DNA of 32,037 nucleotides from Hadesarchaea archaeon (lineage in GTDB: Archaea > Hadarchaeota > Hadarchaeia > Hadarchaeales > Hadarchaeaceae). This document shows, in pieces, positions 16,946 to 25,229 of the stretch. Numbering within the stretch: the first letter of the stretch is position 1; each line of letters opens with the position of its first letter. Made by a program: the position numbers and the translations under genes. Location of the stretch: NCBI GenBank assembly GCA_030672285.1, contig DAOVGS010000018.1, positions 1-32,037 of the forward strand, read 5' to 3'. The notes beneath the pieces were generated by a model. It ran no database searches. It had not been told where the DNA came from and saw nothing but the letters and a program-made list of their open reading frames with translations.

Positions 16946-17881
16946 TCACTTCACCGTTCCTCTCTCGGGGTTGCCTGCCAAAAACTTTTCGACCTCTTTC
17001 AATGTCGGCATGGATTGGGCACCTATCTTCATCACAGAGAGGGCCGCGGATGCCGCTGCAAAATCCGCAGCCTCCCTCGGGGCCATCCCCTTGTAAATGC
17101 AGCTGATGAAAGCCGAGTTGAAGCAATCACCCGCGCCAGTCGTGTCCACCACGTTTTCGACTTTATAAATTGGTATTTGGTGCTCCCCCTCGGACGTTAC
17201 GAGCATGGATCCCTCTTCACCCATTGTTATGAGGACAAGCTCAGGGCCAAAGCTTAAGAGTTTTTTTGCCGCCTTCTTAACATCGGTTTCTTTGGTAAGT
17301 TCAAGGGCCCCTCTGCGGTTGGGTAGGAGGATATCCGTCATCCCAAGCAAATCCTTGATCGCATCCAAGCCGTAAACGGCGACATGCCTTTCCAGGTCGA
17401 ACGAAACTTTCTTACCAGCTTCCTTTGCGATTTTCATGCATTTTCTGGCTGGATCAATTTTCACGGCATCCGTGTGGAAAATATCCGCTTTTGCGACATA
17501 ATCTGATATAATTTCACCTGCATCGAGGACATTTTTTTCCATGTATATATCTTGAAGTATTTGGCGACTTCCGTGAGAATCCACGACTATGATGTTGACC
17601 GGAGTTTTTGTCTCTTTTTTCAGAAAGAAATGGTCCATGTCCATGTCGTGATTTTTAAAATTTTGTACTATCTCATGACCGTTGGAATCGTCGCCAGCTG
17701 AACCCATGAAACCGGACTTGACACCGTTGCGTGCAACCCCAACGCAGAAATTCGCGACGACCCCCCCACATTGCCTCGCGAAATTTTTTATCCAAATCTT
17801 GTCGTCGGGTTTGCAGAACTCCTCGACTATTACAAACTCATCTATCGAGGATACGCCCAAGCCTATTATCTTTGCAACCAT
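16946..17881 (-). CDS. PfkB-family carbohydrate kinase
   Basis: QCGGVVANFCVGVARNGV..., DTTGAGDCFNSAFI. Confidence 0.92.
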   Translation of the reverse strand: MVAKIIGLGVSSIDEFVIVEEFCKPDDKIWIKNFARQCGGVVANFCVGVARNGVKSGFMGSAGDDSNGHEIVQNFKNHDMDMDHFFLKKETKTPVNIIVVDSHGSRQILQDIYMEKNVLDAGEIISDYVAKADIFHTDAVKIDPARKCMKIAKEAGKKVSFDLERHVAVYGLDAIKDLLGMTDILLPNRRGALELTKETDVKKAAKKLLSFGPELVLITMGEEGSMLVTSEGEHQIPIYKVENVVDTTGAGDCFNSAFISCIYKGMAPREAADFAAASAALSVMKIGAQSMPTLKEVEKFLAGNPERGTVK

Positions 17882-18003
17882 AACTCCAACCTCGTGTGAT
17901 TTTTGCCATTTCATCTAAATTTGCCCAACTTTAAGTTTTTCGCCCGAAGCTTGGAGAGCTAGAGCTTAAAGACGTGGCCGACGATTGGAAGCTGGGTCAG
18001 CGG

Positions 18004-18678
18004 ATGGAGATCATCTACGAGGGCAAGACCAATCGTTTGATTCGCCTAGGCGATCGAACTTTGCTGCAGTTCAAAGACGCATTGGTCGGCGACGCGAAGG
18101 GTAACGTCGACCCGGGCGGTGATTTCGTCGTCGGGCAGCTGGAGGGCAAGGGCGCGGCGTCCGCAAAGGTCGCTGCTTATTTTTTTAAACTCATGAACGA
18201 AGCCGGTATCGATACCCACTTCTTGGGGGTGCACTCGGATACCGAGCTGGAGATTCGCCCAATCACAAGGATTCAGCTAGAGGTGATCTACAGGGCGCTG
18301 GCGTATGGGAGTTTTCTTCGGAGATATCGCGGCTATGTGCAGCCGATGGCGGAACTCGACTTGGTTGAATTTAATCTCAAAGACGATGCTCTGGGAGACC
18401 CCCTGCTCGAGCGCCGCGTCGTCACCAAACTCGGAATCGCCAGCCCTGATGAGGTCGGGCGCATGGAAGTGATAGCTCGTCGGGTCGTGAGGGCGGTAAC
18501 GGGGGTGCTTACCGACCAAGGGTTAAAACTCGTCGACATGAAGCTGGAGTTCGGTAGGATTGGTGAAAATCTTGTGGTAATCGATGCGTTGAGCGGGGAC
18601 ACCATGCGGGTTTACGATCCCGAAAAAAGAAAAGTGTTGAACCAGCTTGAACTAGCGGAGGGACTTGGTCTTACTTGA
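18004..18678 (+). CDS. purC: Phosphoribosylaminoimidazole-succinocarboxamide synthase
   Basis: MEIIYEGKTNRLIRL, LVDMKLEFGR, DALSGDTMRVYD; possible upstream GTG at 17974. Confidence 0.9.
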   Translation: MEIIYEGKTNRLIRLGDRTLLQFKDALVGDAKGNVDPGGDFVVGQLEGKGAASAKVAAYFFKLMNEAGIDTHFLGVHSDTELEIRPITRIQLEVIYRALAYGSFLRRYRGYVQPMAELDLVEFNLKDDALGDPLLERRVVTKLGIASPDEVGRMEVIARRVVRAVTGVLTDQGLKLVDMKLEFGRIGENLVVIDALSGDTMRVYDPEKRKVLNQLELAEGLGLT

Positions 18679-19288
18679 CGAGCTTTTCTACCTCTTCCTC
18701 TGAGAGCTCGCGGTAGCCTCGCTCATCGATTAGCGCGATGACCGTCTTGTCCCCAGTCGCGGCATCCCGCTCGATTGCGATCTTGATCGACTGCGCCACC
18801 AGCTTCGCCCCATCGTCGAGCTTCAACCCGTCGCGGTAGTTCTGCTCGAGCACGCCGTAAGCCACCGTGGATCCGGTGCCGGCGCTCGCGAACTTCTCCT
18901 CCTCGAGCTTGCCCCCCACGGGGTCGAGGAAGCAAAGGCGTGGCCCGTCGCTATCGACGCCCGAAATCACACCCGCCACTATGTAGGGAAATACCCGCCG
19001 CCCATGGAGCATGTTTGACGCCACCTGAGCCAAGCTCTTCGTCGAGATCGGGCGCCCGTGACTCAGGCGGTAAAGGTTAGCCTCAGCTCGGAGCATGTTG
19101 ACCAAGCTCTGGACATCGCCCGAGCTGCCCGAAATAGCGGCCCCAATCCGCCCATCGAGCTTGAAGACCTTCCGGACGCGCTTGCTGAGCACCAGATAGT
19201 AAGCCGTACCCCGGGTGTCCGAGGCCAGGGCGATTCCCTCCTTGCATCGAACCCCAACGATCGTTCCCGTGAAGCCGTACATTGTCAT
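18671..19288 (-). CDS. psmB: Proteasome beta subunit with atypical N-terminus
   Basis: GTIVGVRCKEGIALASDTRGT...LSKRVRKVFKLDGRIGAAISGSSGD...AGTGSTVAYGVLE. Confidence 0.92.
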   Translation of the reverse strand: MTMYGFTGTIVGVRCKEGIALASDTRGTAYYLVLSKRVRKVFKLDGRIGAAISGSSGDVQSLVNMLRAEANLYRLSHGRPISTKSLAQVASNMLHGRRVFPYIVAGVISGVDSDGPRLCFLDPVGGKLEEEKFASAGTGSTVAYGVLEQNYRDGLKLDDGAKLVAQSIKIAIERDAATGDKTVIALIDERGYRELSEEEVEKLVK

Positions 19289-19319
19289 CACACGTAGATT
19301 GGCGTGCTGGTTATAAAAA

Positions 19320-20789
19320 TCATCGCCGCCGGAGCAGGACCGCGGCGAGCGCTACAATCGAGCCGACGAGCACGGCAACCAAGGCGTAGAGCAAAAGGTT
19401 GAAAAGTTGCTCGGCGGGCGGGGCCGGGAGAGAGGAGATCGACACCGACGCCTCGCCCTTTGCCAAGAAAGTTCCACTAATAGTATCGTGGGGACTGTCG
19501 TAAGTTACATTGACCGTGAGGGTGTGGGACTCACCGTAAGCCCCTTCCTTGACCCTTGGCCTGAAGGTTACCTCCCCCGTACTCCCTGAGGGGATGTCCC
19601 CGATGTTTTCAATTGGAACTTCATCGAAATAGCTCGAATCCACCACGAGCTGCGCTTTGACATTTGATGCAGGACGCCTACCGATGTTCTTGACTTGTAG
19701 GGTTGCGATCAGTTCTCCGTCTGCGATTTCGCGTGACGGAGTCAAGTTAAGTTGGAGTGCTATCTCCGGGGCAACCGTCCCGGTATGGGAACCGCGGACA
19801 GTTGCAGGAGGAGGTTTAGTCCACCTCCACCCCCACACACCCGAACCTTGCCATTTAATTTCACCATCCTTAACGACATTCTCACCACCCACTGAGGCAC
19901 CGACGATGTGTGAATAATCGATGTACCCAAAGGATCCGACACCGGTGGGCCAAACGAGGTCAAGGGGGACCCATCCAATGCTTGGCAGATAGATCATCAC
20001 CCATTCATGCCCAATTTCATCAACATCGGCGCTGATCTCCGTAGCCCCGTAAAGCGGGGAGTAGGCCAAGCCAATGATGGCCTTAGCTGGCACCCCAACC
20101 GCTCGCGCCAAAGCTATGTATAGATTTGAATAGTCGCTGCAATCTCCTTCTCTTGGAGAAAGGCGAAATGCGTCGAGGGCCCCATGCTCAACCAGCTGGC
20201 GTTTGTAGGAGAAATAGCTTATCACATTTTCAAACAGCAGCCTCGCTTTTCGATAAAGATTGGTTTCATTCTCCACCACTTGGTCCGCGTAGGCGACGAT
20301 TTCAGGCGCATTTTCAAAAAGCCCATCAACCGGCAAAGTGTATTTTACAACCTCGGAAGGGATAGAGGTGCCGACCGACTCCGGATCTATCTCGAACTGA
20401 GGAACTGTTTTGACCCGCAAGGTTTGAACCACGGTTATCGTCTTTGAAGCGCCCACGGGAATGTTGCCAACGTTGACCTCTACCCAACGGTTTTCCTCGC
20501 CCCTAGATGCTGTGAAAGAGGTGGGCGCCCCGTCGACACTTATTTCTTCGCTCAACACCACTTGGTCTGCCCATACGGAGTAATTATCGAAGAGTGAAAT
20601 CGTTGCTCTGACATTGTTTGCTTGGTTGGGGCCATCGTTCGTCAACTCATAATCTATCGTGATGGTATAGATGGCTGCCTCCTCCGCTTGGGCACTTGCA
20701 ACCGGTTGGATTAAGAACAGCACGAAAATGGAGAGCCCGATAACAGCCAGCTTGCGCAACTGCTCACCCTCTAGGCTATTTTTTACCAC
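19320..20789 (-). CDS. Secreted/membrane-anchored transglutaminase-like protein
   Basis: GTG at 20789 preceded by GGAGGT; signal peptide; REGDCSDYSNLYIALARAVGVPA, GHEWV, PLDLVWP triad; C-terminal TM. Confidence 0.85.
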   Translation of the reverse strand: MVKNSLEGEQLRKLAVIGLSIFVLFLIQPVASAQAEEAAIYTITIDYELTNDGPNQANNVRATISLFDNYSVWADQVVLSEEISVDGAPTSFTASRGEENRWVEVNVGNIPVGASKTITVVQTLRVKTVPQFEIDPESVGTSIPSEVVKYTLPVDGLFENAPEIVAYADQVVENETNLYRKARLLFENVISYFSYKRQLVEHGALDAFRLSPREGDCSDYSNLYIALARAVGVPAKAIIGLAYSPLYGATEISADVDEIGHEWVMIYLPSIGWVPLDLVWPTGVGSFGYIDYSHIVGASVGGENVVKDGEIKWQGSGVWGWRWTKPPPATVRGSHTGTVAPEIALQLNLTPSREIADGELIATLQVKNIGRRPASNVKAQLVVDSSYFDEVPIENIGDIPSGSTGEVTFRPRVKEGAYGESHTLTVNVTYDSPHDTISGTFLAKGEASVSISSLPAPPAEQLFNLLLYALVAVLVGSIVALAAVLLRRR

Positions 20790-20841
20790 TTTAAAGAACC
20801 TCCGTATCCCGTTGGGCGGCACACGTATGTCACATCTGCGC

Positions 20842-20886
20842 AAATTTTCCCCCTTATAAAGAACCCCCACGCAAAGCCTCGGCGGG
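20842..20886 (+). promoter_or_regulatory. Dispersed promoter/hairpin cassette, copy e
   Basis: AAATTTTCCCCCTTATAAAGAACCCCCACGCAAAGCCTCGGCGGG, directly before ATG at 20892. Confidence 0.8.
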
Positions 20887-20891
20887 AGAGA

Positions 20892-21560
20892 ATGGATGAG
20901 AAAACCATGACCAAGCTGAGTCTGCTTTGCTCGCTGACGGGGCTGGCGGCTATCTACGCCGCGGCGATGCAGGTCCGCCCGACGATGACTCCCATCGCGA
21001 GCCTGGACAACGAGTTCGTCGGGCTGCAGGTGACAGTTTCCGGGCAGGTCGTCGACTCCTACGAGCACCCCGATGGGCACCTCTTCCTGAAGCTGCGCGA
21101 CAACTCGGGAGGCGTGGTCAGCGTTCCGGTGTTCGCCCGGGTGCGCGCGGAGCTGAGCGAGCCAATAGAGTTTCTGGACATCGTGCAGGTTGCAGGCGAG
21201 GTGACGCTCTACAAGGGCGAGCTCGAGGTGATTCCCAGAGGGGCGGGTGACTTGCGAGTGGTGCACACGGCTCCGGCCAAGCTCTCGAGCCTGAGCCGGG
21301 AGCATGTGGACATTCCGGTGAAGGTGCAGGCCACCATCGTAGAGCGCGAAATCGTGGGGGGTGGAAGCCTGATCCTGACGCTCCAGGAGGATGACAGCCA
21401 GCTGTTGGTCTTCGTCCCCGCATGGGTGGTTGAGGATGGCTTGCCCGAGCTCCACGTCGGCAACGTGGTGTGCGTCGACGGGTGGCTCCAGCTTTACAAC
21501 GACGAGCTCGAGCTGAAGCTCGGGGCCCCATCGCACCTGCGGGTCGTCGAGGCGGCGTAG
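20892..21560 (+). CDS. Membrane-anchored tandem OB-fold nucleic-acid-binding-like protein
   Basis: N-terminal hydrophobic helix; two repeats of V-x-GQVVDSYEHPDGHLFLKLRDNSGGVVSVPVF / V-QATIVEREIVGGGSLILTLQEDDSQLLVFVP. Confidence 0.65.
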   Translation: MDEKTMTKLSLLCSLTGLAAIYAAAMQVRPTMTPIASLDNEFVGLQVTVSGQVVDSYEHPDGHLFLKLRDNSGGVVSVPVFARVRAELSEPIEFLDIVQVAGEVTLYKGELEVIPRGAGDLRVVHTAPAKLSSLSREHVDIPVKVQATIVEREIVGGGSLILTLQEDDSQLLVFVPAWVVEDGLPELHVGNVVCVDGWLQLYNDELELKLGAPSHLRVVEAA

Positions 21561-22802
21561 ATGCTGGAGGTGCTCGCCTACACGCTGCTGGGCGTGGGGC
21601 TGGGCACCTTCACGGGCTTGATCCCTGGCGTCCACGTGAACAACCTCGCGCCCTTATTGGTCGGAGTAGCAGCGGTCTCAGGCCTGCCACCGATGAACAT
21701 CGTGGCCGCTATCGTGGCGATGATGATGGCCCACACTATCATCAGCTACATCCCAGCGACCTTCTTGGGGGCGCCCGAGCCCGGGACTGAGCTCTCGGTG
21801 CTGCCCGCCCACCGCCTGCTGCTCGAGGGGCGGGGATACGAGGTCATCCGCCTGACCGCGTTCGGCTGTCTCGGGGCCCTGATGCTGAGCGCCGCGCTCG
21901 CCCTGCCCCTTTCGCTCATATTCGCCCCCGCCTACGCGTTCGTCCAGCCCCAGATGCACTGGCTACTACTCTCGGTGATCGTAATCATGATCGCGCTCGA
22001 GCGCTCGCGTTCGGGCATCCTGTGGGCGATGACAATTTTTCTGCTCTCGGGTCTGCTGGGTCTGTTCACGTTGGACACCAACCTCGTGAGGGGAGACGTG
22101 GCCCTGTTACCCTTGCTCAGCGGGCTCTTCGGGGTGAGCGTTCTCCTGCTTAGCGCCGTCCGCAAGAGCAGCCTTCCCAAACAGAAAGTTGATAACCCGG
22201 AGCCGCTCGAGTTTCGTGAAAACGCGAGAGCTTTGTGCGCGGGAACCGGGGCTGGCGTCCTGACGGGCATCATCCCGGGCATAGGCCCATCGCAGGGGAC
22301 GGTGCTCGCCCAGCTGGTGACCCGCTCGAGCGGCACGCGTGAGTTCTTGGTGGGGGTGAGCGGGGTGAACACGGCGAAGGCGCTATTCTCATTTGTCGCG
22401 CTTTACGCCATCGCCAGACCCAGGAGCGGTGCAGCCGTCGCCGTCGACCAACTCGTGGATAAAGTTGGTTTGAATGAACTCATCTTTTTGATAGGAGTCG
22501 CGCTCGTCGCGGGGGGGATTGCGACGGTGCTTCACTTGAGGCTCGGCAGGCTCGCGGCCCGCCACATCGGGGGGCTGCCTTACCGGACGATGTGCCTGAC
22601 GGTGATCTCGGGCATGGCGGTGATGACGTTTTGTTACGCGGGTTTGATGGGCCTGCTCATTTTAGCAACTGCGACTGCGATCGGGATACTTCCCGCGGTG
22701 GCCAAGGTCAAGCGTACCCACTGCATGGGGGTGATAATGTTGCCTTGCATCCTCTATTTTGCGGGGGCGAAGGATGGAGTGCTCGCGGCGCTCGGCTTAT
22801 AA
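21561..22802 (+). CDS. TctA/DUF112-family multi-TM permease
   Basis: GVGLGTFTGLIPGVHVNNLAPLL and repeated GAGVLTGIIPGIGPSQGTVLAQL; start abuts the upstream stop. Confidence 0.85.
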   Translation: MLEVLAYTLLGVGLGTFTGLIPGVHVNNLAPLLVGVAAVSGLPPMNIVAAIVAMMMAHTIISYIPATFLGAPEPGTELSVLPAHRLLLEGRGYEVIRLTAFGCLGALMLSAALALPLSLIFAPAYAFVQPQMHWLLLSVIVIMIALERSRSGILWAMTIFLLSGLLGLFTLDTNLVRGDVALLPLLSGLFGVSVLLLSAVRKSSLPKQKVDNPEPLEFRENARALCAGTGAGVLTGIIPGIGPSQGTVLAQLVTRSSGTREFLVGVSGVNTAKALFSFVALYAIARPRSGAAVAVDQLVDKVGLNELIFLIGVALVAGGIATVLHLRLGRLAARHIGGLPYRTMCLTVISGMAVMTFCYAGLMGLLILATATAIGILPAVAKVKRTHCMGVIMLPCILYFAGAKDGVLAALGL

Positions 22803-23162
22803 GCCCCGCTCCCTGATCGCCTTCCACAGCTTGAACCCGGCGTAGAGGGCGAGCACGAGCCCCGGGATTGCGAGCGAAAGCTTGAGCTCGATCGAGACCA
22901 GCCCCGCTCGGACCAGACCGAAGCCCAGCAAGACGAGCCCCACCACGAGCAGGACCGGCATGAATGTCATCTCGGGAGGCGCCCGGAGCCAGTGCCAGAA
23001 ATAATCGCCGATCAGCCGGAAATAGCTGAGTATGAGCACGACCCCCAGCCCCATGAAGGCCGCATCGACCAAGCTTTTGGGGGCTGGGTAGACCCCCTCA
23101 ATTAAAAGGTACACTCCGATCACGAGGGCGATGAATGCGAGGTAAGGTCTATTGGCGTTCAT
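22797..23162 (-). CDS. Small multi-TM membrane protein
   Basis: ATG at 23162 preceded by GGAAGAGAAG; four hydrophobic stretches. Confidence 0.6.
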   Translation of the reverse strand: MNANRPYLAFIALVIGVYLLIEGVYPAPKSLVDAAFMGLGVVLILSYFRLIGDYFWHWLRAPPEMTFMPVLLVVGLVLLGFGLVRAGLVSIELKLSLAIPGLVLALYAGFKLWKAIRERGL

Positions 23163-23217
23163 CTTCTCTTCCAAAAATCATTTGAGTTTATCTGATTAAA
23201 GGACATAGCTTTTCCTG

Positions 23218-23895
23218 ATGGGAATGCGGGTCGCGGCCCTTTGCTCGGGTGGGAAGGATTCGGCGTATGCGCTCTGGCTGGCGATGGAGCAGGGGCACGA
23301 GGTTGCGCAGGTAGTGGCGATGATCCCGCGCCGAGAGGACTCCTGGATGTTTCACTTCCCAAACATTCACCTCATCGACCTCTTCGCCGAATGTGTGGGC
23401 CTGCTCCTCATCAAGGCCGAGACGAGCGGCGAGCGCGAGGCGGAACTTGAGGACCTGAAACGAGTGCTTCAAACGCTTGACATCGAGGGCGTGGTAAGCG
23501 GCGCAATAGCCTCGAACTATCAAAAGAGCCGCATCGACCGCATCTGCGGGGAGCTCGGTTTAAAGTCGATAGCACCCCTCTGGGGGAGGGAGCCCCTCGA
23601 GCTTTTGCGGGAGTTCATCGCGGCGGGTTTTGAGGCAATCGTGACGAGCGTCTCCGCTGAAGGCTTTGATGAGAACTGGCTGGGGAGGGAGCTCGACGAG
23701 GCAGCGGTACGCGATTTGCTCGAACTCAATCGTAGGTACAAGGTCAATTTGAGCGGAGAGGGCGGCGAGTACGAGAGCCTCATCCTGGATGCGCCATTTT
23801 TCGGGAAGCGCATCGAGCCCGTCGAGGTGGAACGTGTCTGGCGGGGGACTAACGGATATTTAATCATCAAGCAAGCAAAGCTCGTGGAGAAGTGA
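23218..23895 (+). CDS. dph6: Diphthine--ammonia ligase-like PP-loop ATPase (Dph6)
   Basis: MRVAALCSGGKDSAYALWLAMEQGHEV...EGVVSGAIASNYQKSRIDRICGELGLKSIAPLWGR. Confidence 0.92.
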   Translation: MGMRVAALCSGGKDSAYALWLAMEQGHEVAQVVAMIPRREDSWMFHFPNIHLIDLFAECVGLLLIKAETSGEREAELEDLKRVLQTLDIEGVVSGAIASNYQKSRIDRICGELGLKSIAPLWGREPLELLREFIAAGFEAIVTSVSAEGFDENWLGRELDEAAVRDLLELNRRYKVNLSGEGGEYESLILDAPFFGKRIEPVEVERVWRGTNGYLIIKQAKLVEK

Positions 23896-23898
23896 ACC

Positions 23899-24927
23899 AT
23901 GTCGACCGCCATCGTTTACTCGGAGAAATACCTCGAGCACAAACCGGGCATGGGGCACCCCGAGCGGCCCGAGCGCCTGAAGGCGATAGTGGAAGCGCTG
24001 AGGGGGGCAAAGCTCTGGGGAACGCCGAGCGTAAAGGTGATCGAGCCCAAGCCAGCTAAACGTGGGGATATCGAGCTCGTTCATGCCACCGAGCACATCG
24101 AACTCGTCGAACGCCTGAGCAAATCCGAACGCCCCCTCGATGGCGACACCCCCGTGCGCAAGAACACCTTCGAGCTCGCGCTGCTCGCCGCGGGAGGGAC
24201 GATCGATGCCGGGCGCGCGGTACTCTCGGGTGAGGCCTCGAACGCATTCGCCTTGGTTCGTCCTCCGGGTCACCACGCGTCCCGAGCGCGGGGCGGGGGG
24301 TTCTGCTACTTCAACAACCTCGCGGTGATGATCGAGCGCATGAAGCGGGAGTTCGGGCTGAGACGAATATTCGTCCTGGACTTCGACGCCCACCACGGCA
24401 ACGGTACCGAGGACATCTTCTACGAGGACCCGAGCGTGCTTTACATGTCGTTGCATCAGGACCCGCTCACGCTTTACCCCGGGACCGGCTTCGTCCACGA
24501 GCTGGGCTCGGGGGAGGGCGAGGGATATACCGTCAACGTGCCCATGCCCCCTGGGAGCGGCGATGCCGAGTACGCGGGCGCCATGGGTGAAATTTTCGTG
24601 CCGCTGAGCGAGCAGTTCAAGCCCGACCTTTTCGCGGTTTCCGCCGGGTTCGACGCGTACGCCGATGACCCACTCACACAGCTGCGGCTATCAACACCCG
24701 CCTATGGGTGGCTCACACGTTTCGTCGTCGAGCAAGCTGAGAGGCTGTGCAAGGGGCGGGTGGTTTTTGTGCTCGAAGGTGGTTATGTGCTCGACGCTTT
24801 GGCGGAGGGAGTGGTAAATGTAGTGAAAACCCTGACCGGCGAGAAACCTCCAACGCCCGTCGAACCTCGCCGCCCCAGCGTTATCGATGAGCTCAAGCGG
24901 GGGCTCGCGAGCTATTGGAAACTGTGA
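23899..24927 (+). CDS. Histone deacetylase/acetoin utilisation-family protein
   Basis: GMGHPERPERL, RPPGHHASR, DFDAHHGNGTEDIFYEDPSVLYMSLHQ, VSAGFDAYADDPL, EGGYVLDAL. Confidence 0.95.
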   Translation: MSTAIVYSEKYLEHKPGMGHPERPERLKAIVEALRGAKLWGTPSVKVIEPKPAKRGDIELVHATEHIELVERLSKSERPLDGDTPVRKNTFELALLAAGGTIDAGRAVLSGEASNAFALVRPPGHHASRARGGGFCYFNNLAVMIERMKREFGLRRIFVLDFDAHHGNGTEDIFYEDPSVLYMSLHQDPLTLYPGTGFVHELGSGEGEGYTVNVPMPPGSGDAEYAGAMGEIFVPLSEQFKPDLFAVSAGFDAYADDPLTQLRLSTPAYGWLTRFVVEQAERLCKGRVVFVLEGGYVLDALAEGVVNVVKTLTGEKPPTPVEPRRPSVIDELKRGLASYWKL

Positions 24928-24949
24928 GTTCACACGTGTGCATTGCTGA

Positions 24950-24994
24950 AATTTTCCCCTTTATAAACAACCCCCGCCCAAAGCCCCGGCGGGA
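24950..24994 (+). promoter_or_regulatory. Dispersed promoter/hairpin cassette, copy f (upstream of tRNA at 25077-25166)
   Basis: AATTTTCCCCTTTATAAACAACCCCCGCCCAAAGCCCCGGCGGGA. Confidence 0.8.
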
Positions 24995-25014
24995 GAACAG
25001 TGAAAAAAAGGAAA

Positions 25015-25037
25015 AACGGACAACATCCCGGTCTGGC
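25015..25037 (+). repeat. Partial copy of the 25077-25166 tRNA (D-loop to anticodon loop)
   Basis: AACGGACAACATCCCGGTCTGGC vs tRNA AACGGATAACATCCCGGTCTGGC (22/23). Confidence 0.8.
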
Positions 25038-25076
25038 AACTAAATCTCTCTCCCAACTCGGTAAAAGATTTTCGGT

Positions 25077-25166
25077 GGGCGCGTAGTGTAACGGATAACA
25101 TCCCGGTCTGGCGGTCGCTCGTGCGGCCGAAAACTGGAAATCCGGGTTCGAATCCCGGCGCGCCCG
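25077..25166 (+). tRNA. Intron-containing tRNA or tRNA-like gene; isotype uncertain
   Basis: GGGCGCG/CGCGCCC acceptor, GTGT/ACAT D-stem, CCGGT/ACTGG anticodon stem, CCGGG-TTCGAAT-CCCGG T-arm; a 17-nt intron is inferred from a bulge-helix-bulge fold. Confidence 0.82.
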
Positions 25167-25229
25167 ACACTACGGGTTGAGAAAGCGCTAGACATTTAAC
25201 GCCAGCCATAAATCGGTTTTCGGGAGTGA

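Noticed and set aside
20790-21635. N-terminal ~280 aa of the 771-aa minus-strand ORF
   Set aside because: Runs antisense through the OB-fold gene and cassette e. A GTG with a strong SD at 20789 gives a normal signal peptide for the transglutaminase-like protein.
23860-24498. 212-aa minus-strand ORF
   Set aside because: Antisense to the HDAC-family gene.
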